Below the pieces are notes generated by a model that saw only the letters and a program-made list of their open reading frames with translations, was not told the origin of the DNA and did no database searches. Shown here in pieces: positions 46,501-55,672 of a DNA stretch of 64,000 bases; the first letter of the stretch is position 1, and every line of letters starts with the position of its first letter. A program made the position numbers and the translations under genes. Origin of the DNA: CAISIP01 sp038326025 (GTDB lineage Bacteria; Pseudomonadota; Gammaproteobacteria; Burkholderiales; Burkholderiaceae_C); the NCBI GenBank assembly GCA_038326025.1, contig JBBQJP010000017.1:14606-78605 (forward strand), read 5' to 3'.

Positions 46501-46528
46501 TGCGGCGCCCTGTTCACGGGGCGCCGCA
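46501..46528 (+). promoter_or_regulatory. Strong intergenic hairpin between dctP and dctQ
   Basis: TGCGGCGCCC and GGGCGCCGCA form a perfect 10-bp stem with an 8-base loop, 39 bp before the dctQ start. No T-run follows. It probably protects the dctP message or partly stops transcription, so that more binding protein than permease is made. Three GCCGGCAA or CCGGCAAA motifs lie just upstream. Confidence 0.6.
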
Positions 46529-46566
46529 GCGGCGCAACTCGCCTCCGCGCCGCTGCAGGAAACACC

Positions 46567-47100
46567 ATGAGCGAAAAAATTCACAAATCACTGGACACCG
46601 TCTACCTGGCGTGTATCTGGATCTCGGGCATGTCCATCCTGGCCATGAGCCTGATCATCCCCTGGGGCATCTTCGCCCGTTATGTGCTGGGCACCGGTTC
46701 GAGCTGGCCCGAACCGGTAGCGGTGTTGCTGATGGTGATCTTCACATTTTTCGGCGCGGCAGCTACCTACCGCGCAGGCGGTCACATTGCCGTGGGCATG
46801 TTGACCGACCGCCTGCCGCACAACCTGCAGTGGGTGTGCGCAAAACTGGTCGACCTGATGATGATGGCCGTATGCCTGTTCGTGATGGTCTGGGGCAGCC
46901 AGCTGTCGATGGAAATGATGCGCCAGGGCCTTGCCGAGTTGCCCTGGCTACCCGTGGGTTACACCTATCTTCCACTACCGATTGGCAGCTTTCTGACGCT
47001 GCTGTTCGTGCTTGAGAACACCTTTGCCGGCTCCCAGGCGAATCGTGCGGTGGTCACGTTTGACCATGAGACCGCAGAAGTCCATACGGAGGCCCTATGA
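46567..47100 (+). CDS. dctQ: TRAP transporter small permease DctQ
   Basis: The 177-residue protein has four hydrophobic helices, with RYVLGTGSSWPEPVAVLLMV in the conserved Trp-Pro-Glu region of DctQ. It forms the membrane complex with DctM, whose start it overlaps by 4 bp. It is separated from dctP by 114 bp that hold a hairpin. Confidence 0.9.
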   Translation: MSEKIHKSLDTVYLACIWISGMSILAMSLIIPWGIFARYVLGTGSSWPEPVAVLLMVIFTFFGAAATYRAGGHIAVGMLTDRLPHNLQWVCAKLVDLMMMAVCLFVMVWGSQLSMEMMRQGLAELPWLPVGYTYLPLPIGSFLTLLFVLENTFAGSQANRAVVTFDHETAEVHTEAL

Positions 47101-48386
47101 ATTACGATGCATTAGTCTTGCTGGGCAGTTTTGCGGTGTTGATGCTGATCGGCATGCCGGTCGCGTTCGCGCTCGGTCTCGCTGCCCTGGTGGGCGCCTG
47201 GTGGATCAGCCTGCCGCTGGACGGCGTCATGATCCAGATCGCCAGCGGCGTGAACAAGTTCTCCTTGCTTGCCATTCCCTGCTTCGTGCTGGCCGGTGCC
47301 ATCATGGCCGAAGGCGGCATGGCGCGGCGCCTGGTCGCTTTTGCCGGCGTACTGGTCGGGTTCGTGCGCGGCGGTTTGTCGCTGGTCAACATCCTGGCCT
47401 CGACCTTCTTCGGCGCGATCTCGGGCTCGTCGGTTGCCGACACGGCATCCATCGGCTCGGTGCTGATCCCCGAGATGGAGAAAAACGGCTACCCGCGCTC
47501 GTTCTCGACCGCGGTCACCGTCAGCGGCTCCGTCCAGGCCATCCTGATCCCACCCAGCCACAACGCGGTCATATATTCGATGGCGGCCGGCGGATCGGTG
47601 TCGGTCGCAGCCTTGTTCATGGCCGGCGTGTTGCCCGGTCTGCTGCTGGGCGGCGGCCTTTGCGCCTACTGCCTGTATGTGGCGCGCAAGCGCAATTTCC
47701 CGAAGGGGCGCACGATTCCGCTGGGCGAGGCGCTGCGTATCTGCGGTGACGCGATGTGGGGCTTGATGACCATGTTCATCATCCTGGGCGGCATTTTGTC
47801 GGGCGTGTTCACCGCCACCGAGTCGGCATCGATCGCCGTGCTCTGGGCGTTTTTCGTGACCATGTTCATCTACCGCGACTACAAGTGGGGCGACCTGCCC
47901 AAGCTGATGCACCGAACCGTCAAGACGGTGTGTATCGTGATGATCCTGATCGGCTTTGCCGCCGCCTTCGGCTACATCATGACGCTGATGATGATCCCGA
48001 TCAAGATCACCGCCTTCATGACCTCGCTGAGCGACAACCGCTACGTGATCCTGGCCATGATCAACCTGATGCTGCTGGCGCTGGGCACCTTGATGGACAT
48101 GGCGCCGCTGATCCTGATCCTGACACCCATCCTGTTACCGGTCGTCAAGGCCATCGGAATTGACCCGGTGCACTTCGGCATGATCATGCTGGTGAACCTG
48201 GGTATCGGCCTGATCACGCCACCGGTGGGCGCGGTGTTGTTCGTGGGCAGTGCGGTTGCCAAACTGCCGATCGAGCAGGTCGTCAAGTCCATGTGGCCAT
48301 TTTTCGGCATCCTGTTCGCGGTTCTTTTGCTGGTCACCTACCTGCCCGGAATATCACTCTGGCTTCCGCGTCTGATGGGGCTTTGA
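47097..48386 (+). CDS. dctM: TRAP transporter large permease DctM
   Basis: The 429-residue protein has about 12 helices and the DctM marks GAISGSSVADTASIGSVLIPEM near 103 and LGTLMDMAPLILILTPILLP near 315, which include the sodium-site loops. The start overlaps dctQ by 4 bp, and the lacI-type gene begins 6 bp after its stop. It is the sodium-driven channel of the importer. Confidence 0.93.
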   Translation: MNYDALVLLGSFAVLMLIGMPVAFALGLAALVGAWWISLPLDGVMIQIASGVNKFSLLAIPCFVLAGAIMAEGGMARRLVAFAGVLVGFVRGGLSLVNILASTFFGAISGSSVADTASIGSVLIPEMEKNGYPRSFSTAVTVSGSVQAILIPPSHNAVIYSMAAGGSVSVAALFMAGVLPGLLLGGGLCAYCLYVARKRNFPKGRTIPLGEALRICGDAMWGLMTMFIILGGILSGVFTATESASIAVLWAFFVTMFIYRDYKWGDLPKLMHRTVKTVCIVMILIGFAAAFGYIMTLMMIPIKITAFMTSLSDNRYVILAMINLMLLALGTLMDMAPLILILTPILLPVVKAIGIDPVHFGMIMLVNLGIGLITPPVGAVLFVGSAVAKLPIEQVVKSMWPFFGILFAVLLLVTYLPGISLWLPRLMGL

Positions 48387-48391
48387 ACCCC

Positions 48392-49459
48392 ATGAGCAGC
48401 ATCAGGGCCACCATCGACGACGTCGCGCAACGCGCTGGCGTGTCCATCAGCACGGTATCGAACGTGCTCAATGGGCGCGAGGGACGCATGCGCGCCGACA
48501 CGCTGGGGCGCGTGCGCCAGGCCATATCTGAGCTTTCGTTCCAGCCCAACCAGTCGGCACGCCGCCTGAAAACCGGACACATGGCGATGATGGGTCTGCT
48601 GGTGCCCACCATTGCCAACCCTTTCTTCGGCGCCCTGGCAAACTGGGTCGAAGCGGCGGCCAACGCGCACGGTTACGGCGTACTGCTGTGCAACACCCAG
48701 CGCAGCGCCAAACGCGAGCAGGCCTATGCCCAGGCGTTTCTCGCCCAGGGCGTGCAAGGGGTGATCCTGGGATCCTCGCTGCAGGCGCAGGAACACCTGG
48801 TGCCACTGATAGAGAGGGGTCTGGCGGTTGTCAGCCTGGACCGCACTGCGCAAGATGCGCCATTGCACATGGACTACGTCAGCCTTGACAACCACCGTGC
48901 CGGTGCCATGGCAGCCGAGCACCTGCTGTCGCTGGGCCACATCGACATTGCCTACGTGTCGGCACCGCTGCGCTCCGTGAGCCGGGTGGCGCGGCTCGAA
49001 GGCGCACGCCAGGCCTGTGCCGCACGCAATGTGCGGTTTACCGAACATATCCGCGACGTGAAGGCCGGCCAGACTGAAATGGAGATGGCCGAGCTCGGAC
49101 GTGCCGCCGGCGTCGAATTGCACGCCAGCGGATGCAGCGCGTCCGGTTACATCGCCATGAACGACATGCTGGCCATCGGCCTGTTGTCCGGCCTGCGCCT
49201 GTGCGGGTTGCGCGTGCCGCGAGACGTGTCGGTCATGGGCATCGACGACATATTCTTCGATGCCTACCTCTGCCCCGCGCTGAGTACGGTTCGCCAACCG
49301 ATGAAGGACATCGCGACTGCCGTCGTGGAGCGCTTGCTGACACGCATGAAACATCTCGACGAGCCGCCGCATGAGCTGGTGTTCATGCCCGAACTCGTCC
49401 AACGTGAATCGACCTCGGCATGGGGCCGGGTCTTGAACTCTGAAAGCAAACGCGCATGA
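48392..49459 (+). CDS. LacI-family transcriptional regulator
   Basis: The 355-residue protein has an N-terminal helix-turn-helix (TIDDVAQRAGVSISTVSNVL, about 7-26), the hinge helix NQSARRLKTGH and a periplasmic-binding-like effector domain. The gene lies inside the TRAP operon, 6 bp after dctM and overlapping the SDR gene by 4 bp. It would thus be induced together with the genes it controls. The palindromes at 45389-45424 are the likely targets. The effector is probably the imported acid or its first metabolite. Confidence 0.92.
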   Translation: MSSIRATIDDVAQRAGVSISTVSNVLNGREGRMRADTLGRVRQAISELSFQPNQSARRLKTGHMAMMGLLVPTIANPFFGALANWVEAAANAHGYGVLLCNTQRSAKREQAYAQAFLAQGVQGVILGSSLQAQEHLVPLIERGLAVVSLDRTAQDAPLHMDYVSLDNHRAGAMAAEHLLSLGHIDIAYVSAPLRSVSRVARLEGARQACAARNVRFTEHIRDVKAGQTEMEMAELGRAAGVELHASGCSASGYIAMNDMLAIGLLSGLRLCGLRVPRDVSVMGIDDIFFDAYLCPALSTVRQPMKDIATAVVERLLTRMKHLDEPPHELVFMPELVQRESTSAWGRVLNSESKRA

Positions 49460-50205
49460 ACACCAAAACCAACTACACCACCTTTGTCACCGGCGGAGCG
49501 TCCGGCATTGGTGCCGCCATCGTGCGTGCTCACGCCGCGCGCGGCGACAACGTCGTATTCACCTACTGGACCAGCGCTGACGAAGCGAATGCGCTGGCCG
49601 CCGAACTCGGTGACCGCGTGCTGGCACTGCGCTCGGATGCCAACGACGAAACCCAGGTGGCGCAGTCCTTTGCCCGCGCGGTCGCGCGTTTCGGCCAGGT
49701 CGACGCCATGGTCGCCAACACCGGCGGCCTGATCGAAAGGGTCAAATGTGCCGACATGTCGCTCGATTTCTGGAACAAGGCGATGTCGCTGAACCTGACC
49801 AGCGCATTTTTGAGCTGCCGCGAGGCGCTGCGCCACATGCAACCACGCCAGAGCGGCAACATCGTCATCATGGCCTCGCTGGCCGGCCACGATGGCGGCG
49901 GCCCGGGCGCGAGCCACTATGGGGCGTCCAAGGGCGCGCTGCTCGCCTACACCCGGGCACTGGCCAAGGAAGTCGGCCCGATGGGCATCCGCGTCAACGC
50001 GCTGGCACCCGGCCTGATCGCCACGCGCTTTCACGACCAATTCAATACGCCGCAGGGCCGTTCCGCCGGCGTCGAGCGCACCCCGCTGCGACGCGAAGGC
50101 CAGCCGGAAGATGTGGCCAATGCCACGCTCTACCTGAACTCGGAAGCTTCGTCGTTCATCACCGGCGAGGTCATCGAGATCAACGGCGGCATGGCGATGT
50201 ATTGA
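49456..50205 (+). CDS. Short-chain dehydrogenase/reductase
   Basis: The 249-residue classical SDR has the cofactor motif TGGASGIGAAI near 11-21, a catalytic Ser in IMASLAG near 139 and the Tyr-x-x-x-Lys pair in HYGASKGAL near 155. C-terminal ITGEVIEINGGMAMY is typical. As the last gene of the dctPQM-lacI operon it probably oxidises or reduces the imported acid. The substrate is not known. Confidence 0.9.
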   Translation: MNTKTNYTTFVTGGASGIGAAIVRAHAARGDNVVFTYWTSADEANALAAELGDRVLALRSDANDETQVAQSFARAVARFGQVDAMVANTGGLIERVKCADMSLDFWNKAMSLNLTSAFLSCREALRHMQPRQSGNIVIMASLAGHDGGGPGASHYGASKGALLAYTRALAKEVGPMGIRVNALAPGLIATRFHDQFNTPQGRSAGVERTPLRREGQPEDVANATLYLNSEASSFITGEVIEINGGMAMY

Positions 50206-50329
50206 GCGACACCAGTCGCCGCGCGTGTCCGGTAACGCCTGGCACGCGGCAAGTGCGCCGGGTCTGGCCAGGCACTGACACCTGCCTTACGATGGGTCAT
50301 CGGCGCCCGATGCGCCCGAAAGGCCCGCC

Positions 50330-50758
50330 ATGTTGTACCAGCTGATGTATTCGTCGCAGTCGAAGTCCGAACCTTCGATGGAGGTGTTGACGCAACTGCT
50401 GGAGCGTGCCCGGAGCCAGAATGCTGCGCGCGCAATCACTGGTGCGCTGTTTTCAGTTGATGGCGTGTTCGTACAAATTCTCGAAGGCGACCACGATGTC
50501 GTGAAGCGACTGGTCGCGCACATCCGGCAAGACCCGCGCCACCGTGACCTGAAGGTGATCATGGAGCAGCCGATCTCACAGCGGGTTTTCGACTCTTGGA
50601 GCATGGCCTGGATCAGCCCTGACGCGAGCGAGGTCGCGAGCTGGGCGCAACTCGATGGCACGACATCCATCGACGATGTGCTCGAAATGCTGCAGCGCAC
50701 CCCGGCGCGATTGCCCGCCGTGATGGCGCACATCGTGCAAGCCATCGGCGACACCTGA
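50330..50758 (+). CDS. Single-domain BLUF blue-light receptor protein
   Basis: The 142-residue protein is a BLUF domain with a short C-terminal helical tail and no output domain. Residues needed for the FAD photocycle appear conserved: Tyr7, Asn31, Gln49 (in GVFVQILEG), Met92 and Trp94 (in SWSMAW). Such short BLUF proteins signal through protein contacts, for example to diguanylate phosphodiesterases or regulators. No partner is adjacent; the nearest cyclic-di-GMP gene in the window is at 26959. Confidence 0.9.
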   Translation: MLYQLMYSSQSKSEPSMEVLTQLLERARSQNAARAITGALFSVDGVFVQILEGDHDVVKRLVAHIRQDPRHRDLKVIMEQPISQRVFDSWSMAWISPDASEVASWAQLDGTTSIDDVLEMLQRTPARLPAVMAHIVQAIGDT

Positions 50759-50899
50759 TCCGTATGCTGGTGGGTCGCTGCAAGATACCGACCGCAGCGC
50801 AGCGCTTACGGCACGCGCCGTCGAGGCGTCAGGCGCAATCCGTGCAATGCTCCGGGCGCCGTCAGCGGCAGGGGCCATGACGACCAGCGCGCAGCCCTT

Positions 50900-52582
50900 T
50901 CATTTCAGGACCAGCGCAGTGCGCACAGCACCCGCCTTTTCATGCCGCACCACGACTTGCACCTGCGCGCCCGCCGGCGCACGCACCACCCACTGCAGCT
51001 TGGCACGGTCGGCCATCGGCGTGTTGTCGGTCCAGAAACTGACCAGTGTGTGTTTGTAGGCGCGGCCTTCGAGTTCGCCTGCGAACATGCGCAACTGCCC
51101 GGACACCAGGCTCGCGCCATCTGGCAGCGTAATCTCGCCGACCAGCCCACGGCTTTGCTTGCGCGCCAGCGCGCGCTTGGACACATACGACGGCAAATGA
51201 CCGGTGTTCTGCACACCCACCTCGACACGCCAGGTGTCCGGCCCCAGGCTTTCGCAGCGCGCAAACACCAGTTCGAGCTTGGGTGAGGTCAGTGCGTTCC
51301 ACAACAACCAGTCGGGGAAGCGTGCGATCTCTTTTTCAAGCAAGTGCAGTGGCGGGTTGCGAAAGGCGTGGATCTTGTCCCAGCCGCCGATCTCAACCGC
51401 GCCCAGCTGCGGATGCTCAAACGGGTACCAGGCTACATGGCCCTTGCCCTGCAGCGCGTTGTCCGACCAGGCCAGCAGCTTCAAGTCGTCTTCGACCGGG
51501 TGTTCGCGGAACCAGTCGATGAACTTGTAGTCGGTGATGCCTGCCTCGCGCATCGGGCACCAGATCTCGACCGTCCATTTGTACAGGCCCAGGTGTTCGT
51601 AGATCCAGTCGAAGCCGCCGGTGCTCACGTCCTTGGGGTGGTAACGGAACTCGTGGAAGGTGCTGATTGCCGGGTAACCGGTTAACGCCGTACCCTTGTC
51701 GCCCTGCGCCTTGTACATCCACAGGTCCTCGGCCGGCATATCGTCGTCGGAGCGGCCCGAGAACGGGCGCAGCAACACGCCACTCCAGGTATGGAAGGCC
51801 ACGCCGCCCATGATGTTGGGATGGTGGGTGATGAACTGCACCACAGAGCGCACTTCGGGTTCGGACGTTGGATACGGCCCGGCGCCCATCTGCTCGAACT
51901 CCTGGCGCCACTGCGCGGGAAAATTGCGGTTCAGGTCCAGGCCCTCGCGGTCCCGGTTCACCTTGAGCAAAAAGCCGTCGTAGTCACGTACCCGGCCCTC
52001 GGGCAGGATGCGGTAATAGTGGCCACCGACCTCGGTCGGCTCGCGCGCCACCATCAGGCGGGGCTCGTCGGGATGGCATTTCCAGTTGCCATTTGAATCT
52101 GGAATACGCATCGACAGGATACGGCCGTCGCCGTCCACATCCTCAATATCCAGGCCGTCGATCTGATCCTCGTCGTACGGGTAGGGCCGGGTCGACGAAC
52201 GGATGATCCTGGGTGTATCGCGCAACGCCCATTCGGCGCCATCCGGGTTCAAACGCGGGCAGATGTAGAACACCCGACTGTCCAGGCAGCGGGTGACGTC
52301 TTCGCGTCGGCCGTATTGCGCGGTGAGGGTGTCGATCAGGTACATGGCTGCCGCGCCACCGGCCAGTTCACTGGCGTGAATGTTGGCGTCGACCCAATAC
52401 GCCGGTTTGTCCAACGGCGCGCCGGTGTCCTGGTTGGTCACCGTCATGACCCAGATGTCGCGACCTTCATGGCTTTTGCCGATGCTCTGCATCGCCAGCA
52501 GGCGCGGATAGGTCTGCACCAGTTGCTGCAGGGCGGCGGTGAATTCGGCGTAGCGGTAGTAGCGGTCGTATTGAATGGGCAT
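50900..52582 (-). CDS. M14-family zinc carboxypeptidase
   Basis: The 560-residue protein has the M14 zinc site: NIHASE near 70 (His and Glu) and a third His in FHTWSG near 275. DGLDIEDVDGDGR near 145 resembles a calcium-binding loop, and a C-terminal beta-rich domain follows. No signal peptide is visible in the chosen start (ATG 52582), which is odd for a carboxypeptidase and suggests cytoplasmic peptide turnover or a missed start. The M48 peptidase gene lies 31 bp upstream on the same strand, so both are probably one transcript. Confidence 0.87.
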   Translation of the reverse strand: MPIQYDRYYRYAEFTAALQQLVQTYPRLLAMQSIGKSHEGRDIWVMTVTNQDTGAPLDKPAYWVDANIHASELAGGAAAMYLIDTLTAQYGRREDVTRCLDSRVFYICPRLNPDGAEWALRDTPRIIRSSTRPYPYDEDQIDGLDIEDVDGDGRILSMRIPDSNGNWKCHPDEPRLMVAREPTEVGGHYYRILPEGRVRDYDGFLLKVNRDREGLDLNRNFPAQWRQEFEQMGAGPYPTSEPEVRSVVQFITHHPNIMGGVAFHTWSGVLLRPFSGRSDDDMPAEDLWMYKAQGDKGTALTGYPAISTFHEFRYHPKDVSTGGFDWIYEHLGLYKWTVEIWCPMREAGITDYKFIDWFREHPVEDDLKLLAWSDNALQGKGHVAWYPFEHPQLGAVEIGGWDKIHAFRNPPLHLLEKEIARFPDWLLWNALTSPKLELVFARCESLGPDTWRVEVGVQNTGHLPSYVSKRALARKQSRGLVGEITLPDGASLVSGQLRMFAGELEGRAYKHTLVSFWTDNTPMADRAKLQWVVRAPAGAQVQVVVRHEKAGAVRTALVLK

Positions 52583-52613
52583 GGCGGCAGTCACGGACGT
52601 GGCCCGAGCATGC

Positions 52614-53489
52614 TCAGCCGCCGCGGCGGGCCCGCTCGTACAAGCCCTGAACCTTGGGCTCATTCGCCTGCAAGTCGCGAATGCGTTGCGGACCGCTGGG
52701 ATGGGTGGACAGAAATGCCAGGTTGCCGCCGCCGCTACCCGATGCCGCGGCCATCTTGCGCCACAGGCTGGCGCCGGCGTGTGGCGCAAAACCGGCACGT
52801 GCCGCCAGCTCCAGGCCCACCAGATCGGCCTCGCTCTCATCCTCGCGGCTGAACGTGAGCGTGAGCAGCTGGGTGCCGATATTGGCCACCGCACTGCCGA
52901 CATCGCCGAGTCCCAGCAGCTGCGACAACAGCGACAGGCCGACACCTGTGGCCTGGGTCTTGCCGATGCGCTCGCTGGCATGTTCGCGCAGGGCATGGGC
53001 CATTTCATGGCCCATGATCATCGCGGCCTCGTCGTCGGTCAGCTGCAACTGGTCGAGGATGCCGGAGAAGAAAGCGATCTTTCCCCCAGGCATGCAGAAG
53101 GCATTGACGTCCTTGCTGCCGATCAGGTTGACTTCCCAGCGCCAGTTGCGTGCGCGGTCGTTCCAGGCAGCGGTGTGGGGAATGATGCGTTGCGCAATCG
53201 CGCGCAGGCGCCGCACCTGCGGATGGTTGTCCGGCGCCAGCGCCTTTTGCGCGCGCGCATCGGCCAGGACCTTGGCATATTGCTTCGTGGCTGCCTGCTC
53301 GATTTCCTCGGCCGACACCAGCTTGCTGAACTGCGATCGTTTGCCTACGTCGACCTGCGCCAGCGCAGGCGTCGCGGCCGCCGCGGCGCCAGCCAGTAAA
53401 AAGCCGCGGCGCGAGGCCCACATGGAGCGATTGGAAATACAGGTCTGGCACATGCGTGAATAATAGTCGGAACAAACCGACTGCGGCAT
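52614..53489 (-). CDS. M48-family zinc metallopeptidase with Tat-like signal
   Basis: The 291-residue protein has the zinc motif HEMAHALREH near 160 and a downstream Glu in SREDESEADLVGL. Relatives include the periplasmic chaperone-protease BepA and Loi/YcaL-type proteins. SRRGFLLAGAAAAATPALAQ near residues 27-46 is a Tat-like signal. ATG 53489 has GGGGGAGG about 8 bp upstream; ATG 53453, which gives a CxxC start, lacks such a site. The start at 53489 overlaps the first bases of the divergent AmpG-like gene. It is probably co-transcribed with the M14 peptidase. Confidence 0.85.
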   Translation of the reverse strand: MPQSVCSDYYSRMCQTCISNRSMWASRRGFLLAGAAAAATPALAQVDVGKRSQFSKLVSAEEIEQAATKQYAKVLADARAQKALAPDNHPQVRRLRAIAQRIIPHTAAWNDRARNWRWEVNLIGSKDVNAFCMPGGKIAFFSGILDQLQLTDDEAAMIMGHEMAHALREHASERIGKTQATGVGLSLLSQLLGLGDVGSAVANIGTQLLTLTFSREDESEADLVGLELAARAGFAPHAGASLWRKMAAASGSGGGNLAFLSTHPSGPQRIRDLQANEPKVQGLYERARRGG

Positions 53490-54861
53490 GACAGAAACCT
53501 CCCCCGATACCCCAAAACCCCGAATTCCCTGGCGCGTCGCCGTCCGCGTCTATCTTGAGCCCGCGAGCCTGCGCATGCTGCTGCTGGGTTTCTCCGCCGG
53601 TCTGCCGCTGCTACTGGTGCTCGGCACCCTGAGCTTCTGGTTGCGCGAGGCCGGCATCGACCGCACCACCATCGGCCACCTGAGCTGGGTTGGCCTCGCA
53701 TACGGCTTCAAGTGGGCCTGGTCGCCGTTGGTGGACCGCCTGCCGATACCACTGCTGACGCGCTGGCTGGGGCGCCGGCGCAGCTGGTTGCTGCTGTCTC
53801 AGATCGTGATCATGATGGCGCTGGCCAGCATGGCCATGACCGACCCGCAGCAGGCCCTGACACCCATCGTATGGGGCGCGCTGGCCGTTGCGTTTGCATC
53901 GGCCACACAGGACATCGCGCTCGATGCTTACCGCATCGAGTCCGCCTCGACCGAGCGCCAGGGTGCACTGGCCGCCACCTACCAGACCGGCTACCGGATG
54001 GCGATGATCTGGGCCGGCGCCGGCGTGTTGTGGATTGCGGCTCGTGCCGAAATCAGCGGCGCAGCGCAATACCAATCCGGTGCCTGGCAGACAGCCTACC
54101 TGGTGATGGCCGCGTCCATGCTGGTGGGTGTGTTGACGGTATTGTTGTCGCCCGAGCCAAAGCGACAGGAAATGGCGCCTGCCAAGAGCGCCGGCGAATG
54201 GATTCAGGGCGCGTTGATCGCACCGTTTGCCGACTTTCTGGGCCGTTACCGCTGGCACGCGGCCCTGATCCTGGCACTGATCGCGATTTACCGTATCAGC
54301 GACGTCGTGATGGGCATCATGGCCAACCCGTTTTATGTCGACATGGGATACACCAAGGACGAGGTCGCCGCGGTGACCAAGATCTACGGCGTGATCATGA
54401 CGCTGGTGGGCGCGTTCATCGGGGGCGTGTTGTCCATGCGTTACGGCGTGATGCGTATCCTGATGCTGGGCGCCGTTCTCAGCGCCGCAACCAACCTGCT
54501 GTTCGCCTGGCTGGCGGGACACGGACACGACGTGCAGGCGCTGATACTCGTGGTGTCGGCCGACAACCTGAGCAGCGGCATTGCGTCGGCTGCATTCATC
54601 GCCTATCTTTCGGGCCTGACGAATATCCGCTACTCCGCCACCCAGTACGCCTTGTTCAGCTCCCTGATGCTGCTGTTGCCCAAGTTCCTGGCGGGTTTCT
54701 CGGGCGAGTATGTCGACAGCTTCGGCTACGCCCAGTTCTTTGTGGCCACTGCCTTGTTGGGGCTGCCGGTGCTCGCGCTGATTTTGCTGGCGATCCGGGC
54801 CGGCCTTGGACCGACCCCGGCGACGGCCCCGTCAGCGGCGACTTCCGCGGCCACACCGTAG
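53488..54861 (+). CDS. MFS transporter, AmpG-like (muropeptide permease family)
   Basis: The 457-residue protein has about 12 or more helices. AmpG-like marks are LRMLLLGFSAGLPLLLVLGT near 30, KWAWSPLVDRLPIP near 75 and AFASATQDIALDAYRIE near 140. AmpG imports anhydro-muropeptides for cell-wall recycling. The N-terminal tail is rich in Pro and Thr. Its start codon shares bases with the divergent M48 gene, which leaves no room for a usual ribosome site between them. Confidence 0.87.
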   Translation: MTETSPDTPKPRIPWRVAVRVYLEPASLRMLLLGFSAGLPLLLVLGTLSFWLREAGIDRTTIGHLSWVGLAYGFKWAWSPLVDRLPIPLLTRWLGRRRSWLLLSQIVIMMALASMAMTDPQQALTPIVWGALAVAFASATQDIALDAYRIESASTERQGALAATYQTGYRMAMIWAGAGVLWIAARAEISGAAQYQSGAWQTAYLVMAASMLVGVLTVLLSPEPKRQEMAPAKSAGEWIQGALIAPFADFLGRYRWHAALILALIAIYRISDVVMGIMANPFYVDMGYTKDEVAAVTKIYGVIMTLVGAFIGGVLSMRYGVMRILMLGAVLSAATNLLFAWLAGHGHDVQALILVVSADNLSSGIASAAFIAYLSGLTNIRYSATQYALFSSLMLLLPKFLAGFSGEYVDSFGYAQFFVATALLGLPVLALILLAIRAGLGPTPATAPSAATSAATP

Positions 54862-54878
54862 CCAGCGGCGCACGGCGG

Positions 54879-54893
54879 TTTACCAATCTTTAC
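54879..54893 (-). promoter_or_regulatory. CpxR-type box upstream of the response-regulator gene
   Basis: On the minus strand the site reads GTAAAGATTGGTAAA, which is GTAAA-N5-GTAAA, the consensus for CpxR. It lies 44 bp before the response-regulator start, inside a CGGCGGT/ACCGCCG inverted repeat (54873-54898). Autoregulation by the adjacent OmpR-family protein is likely. Confidence 0.55.
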
Positions 54894-54937
54894 CGCCGCT
54901 TCAACTGTCGCTGCAGGGCAAACCCTAAACTGCAACC

Positions 54938-55651
54938 ATGGTGGAACGCTTATTGATGATCGAGGACGATTCCCGATTGGCCCAGATGGTGACGCAATAC
55001 CTGGGGCAATCCGGATTCACGGTGTCGCATGCCAGCGACGGTCAAAGCGGCCTGGCGCAATTGCAGGGGCGCGGCTCCGAGCCCCTGCCCAACCTGGTCA
55101 TCCTGGACCTGATGCTGCCCGACATGGACGGCCTCGAGGTGTGCAAACGCATTCGCGGTCTGCCGGGCTCGGCCGCACGCACGCCGATCCTGATGCTCAC
55201 GGCCAAAGGCGACCCGATGGACCGCATCGTCGGCCTGGAGATTGGTGCCGACGACTACCTGCCCAAGCCCTTTGAACCACGCGAGTTGCTGGCACGCATC
55301 CGTGCGGTGTTGCGCCGCAACGGCGCACAGGACGCCACCGACCAGCCACTGCAGTTCGGTTCGCTGCAGATCGATCGCGATGCCCGCACGGTGTCGGTGG
55401 CGGACCAGGCCTGTGACCTGACTTCCTACCAGTTCGACCTTCTGGTGGCATTGGCCGAACGGGCGGGCCGGGTACTGACACGCGACCAGATCATGGAAGC
55501 CGTGCGCGGGCGCGAACTCGATGCCTTTGACCGTTCCATCGACGTGCACATGGGCCGGATCCGGGCGGCGATCGAGCAGGACCCGAAGAACCCCAAACGC
55601 ATTCTCACGGTGCGCGGTGTCGGCTACGTGTTCGCTCGCCAGCAGGACTGA
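54938..55651 (+). CDS. OmpR-family response regulator (CpxR/RstA-like)
   Basis: The 237-residue protein has a receiver domain with the acidic pair at 10-11, phospho-acceptor Asp57 in VILDLMLPDMDG and Lys110 in LPKPFEP. A winged-helix DNA-binding domain starts near 135 and ends VRGVGYVFARQQD. It regulates transcription with the kinase encoded 21 bp downstream. The GTAAA-N5-GTAAA box at 54879-54893 fits autoregulation. Confidence 0.93.
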   Translation: MVERLLMIEDDSRLAQMVTQYLGQSGFTVSHASDGQSGLAQLQGRGSEPLPNLVILDLMLPDMDGLEVCKRIRGLPGSAARTPILMLTAKGDPMDRIVGLEIGADDYLPKPFEPRELLARIRAVLRRNGAQDATDQPLQFGSLQIDRDARTVSVADQACDLTSYQFDLLVALAERAGRVLTRDQIMEAVRGRELDAFDRSIDVHMGRIRAAIEQDPKNPKRILTVRGVGYVFARQQD

Positions 55652-55672
55652 GGGTTTGGCTGCGCCGGACAC

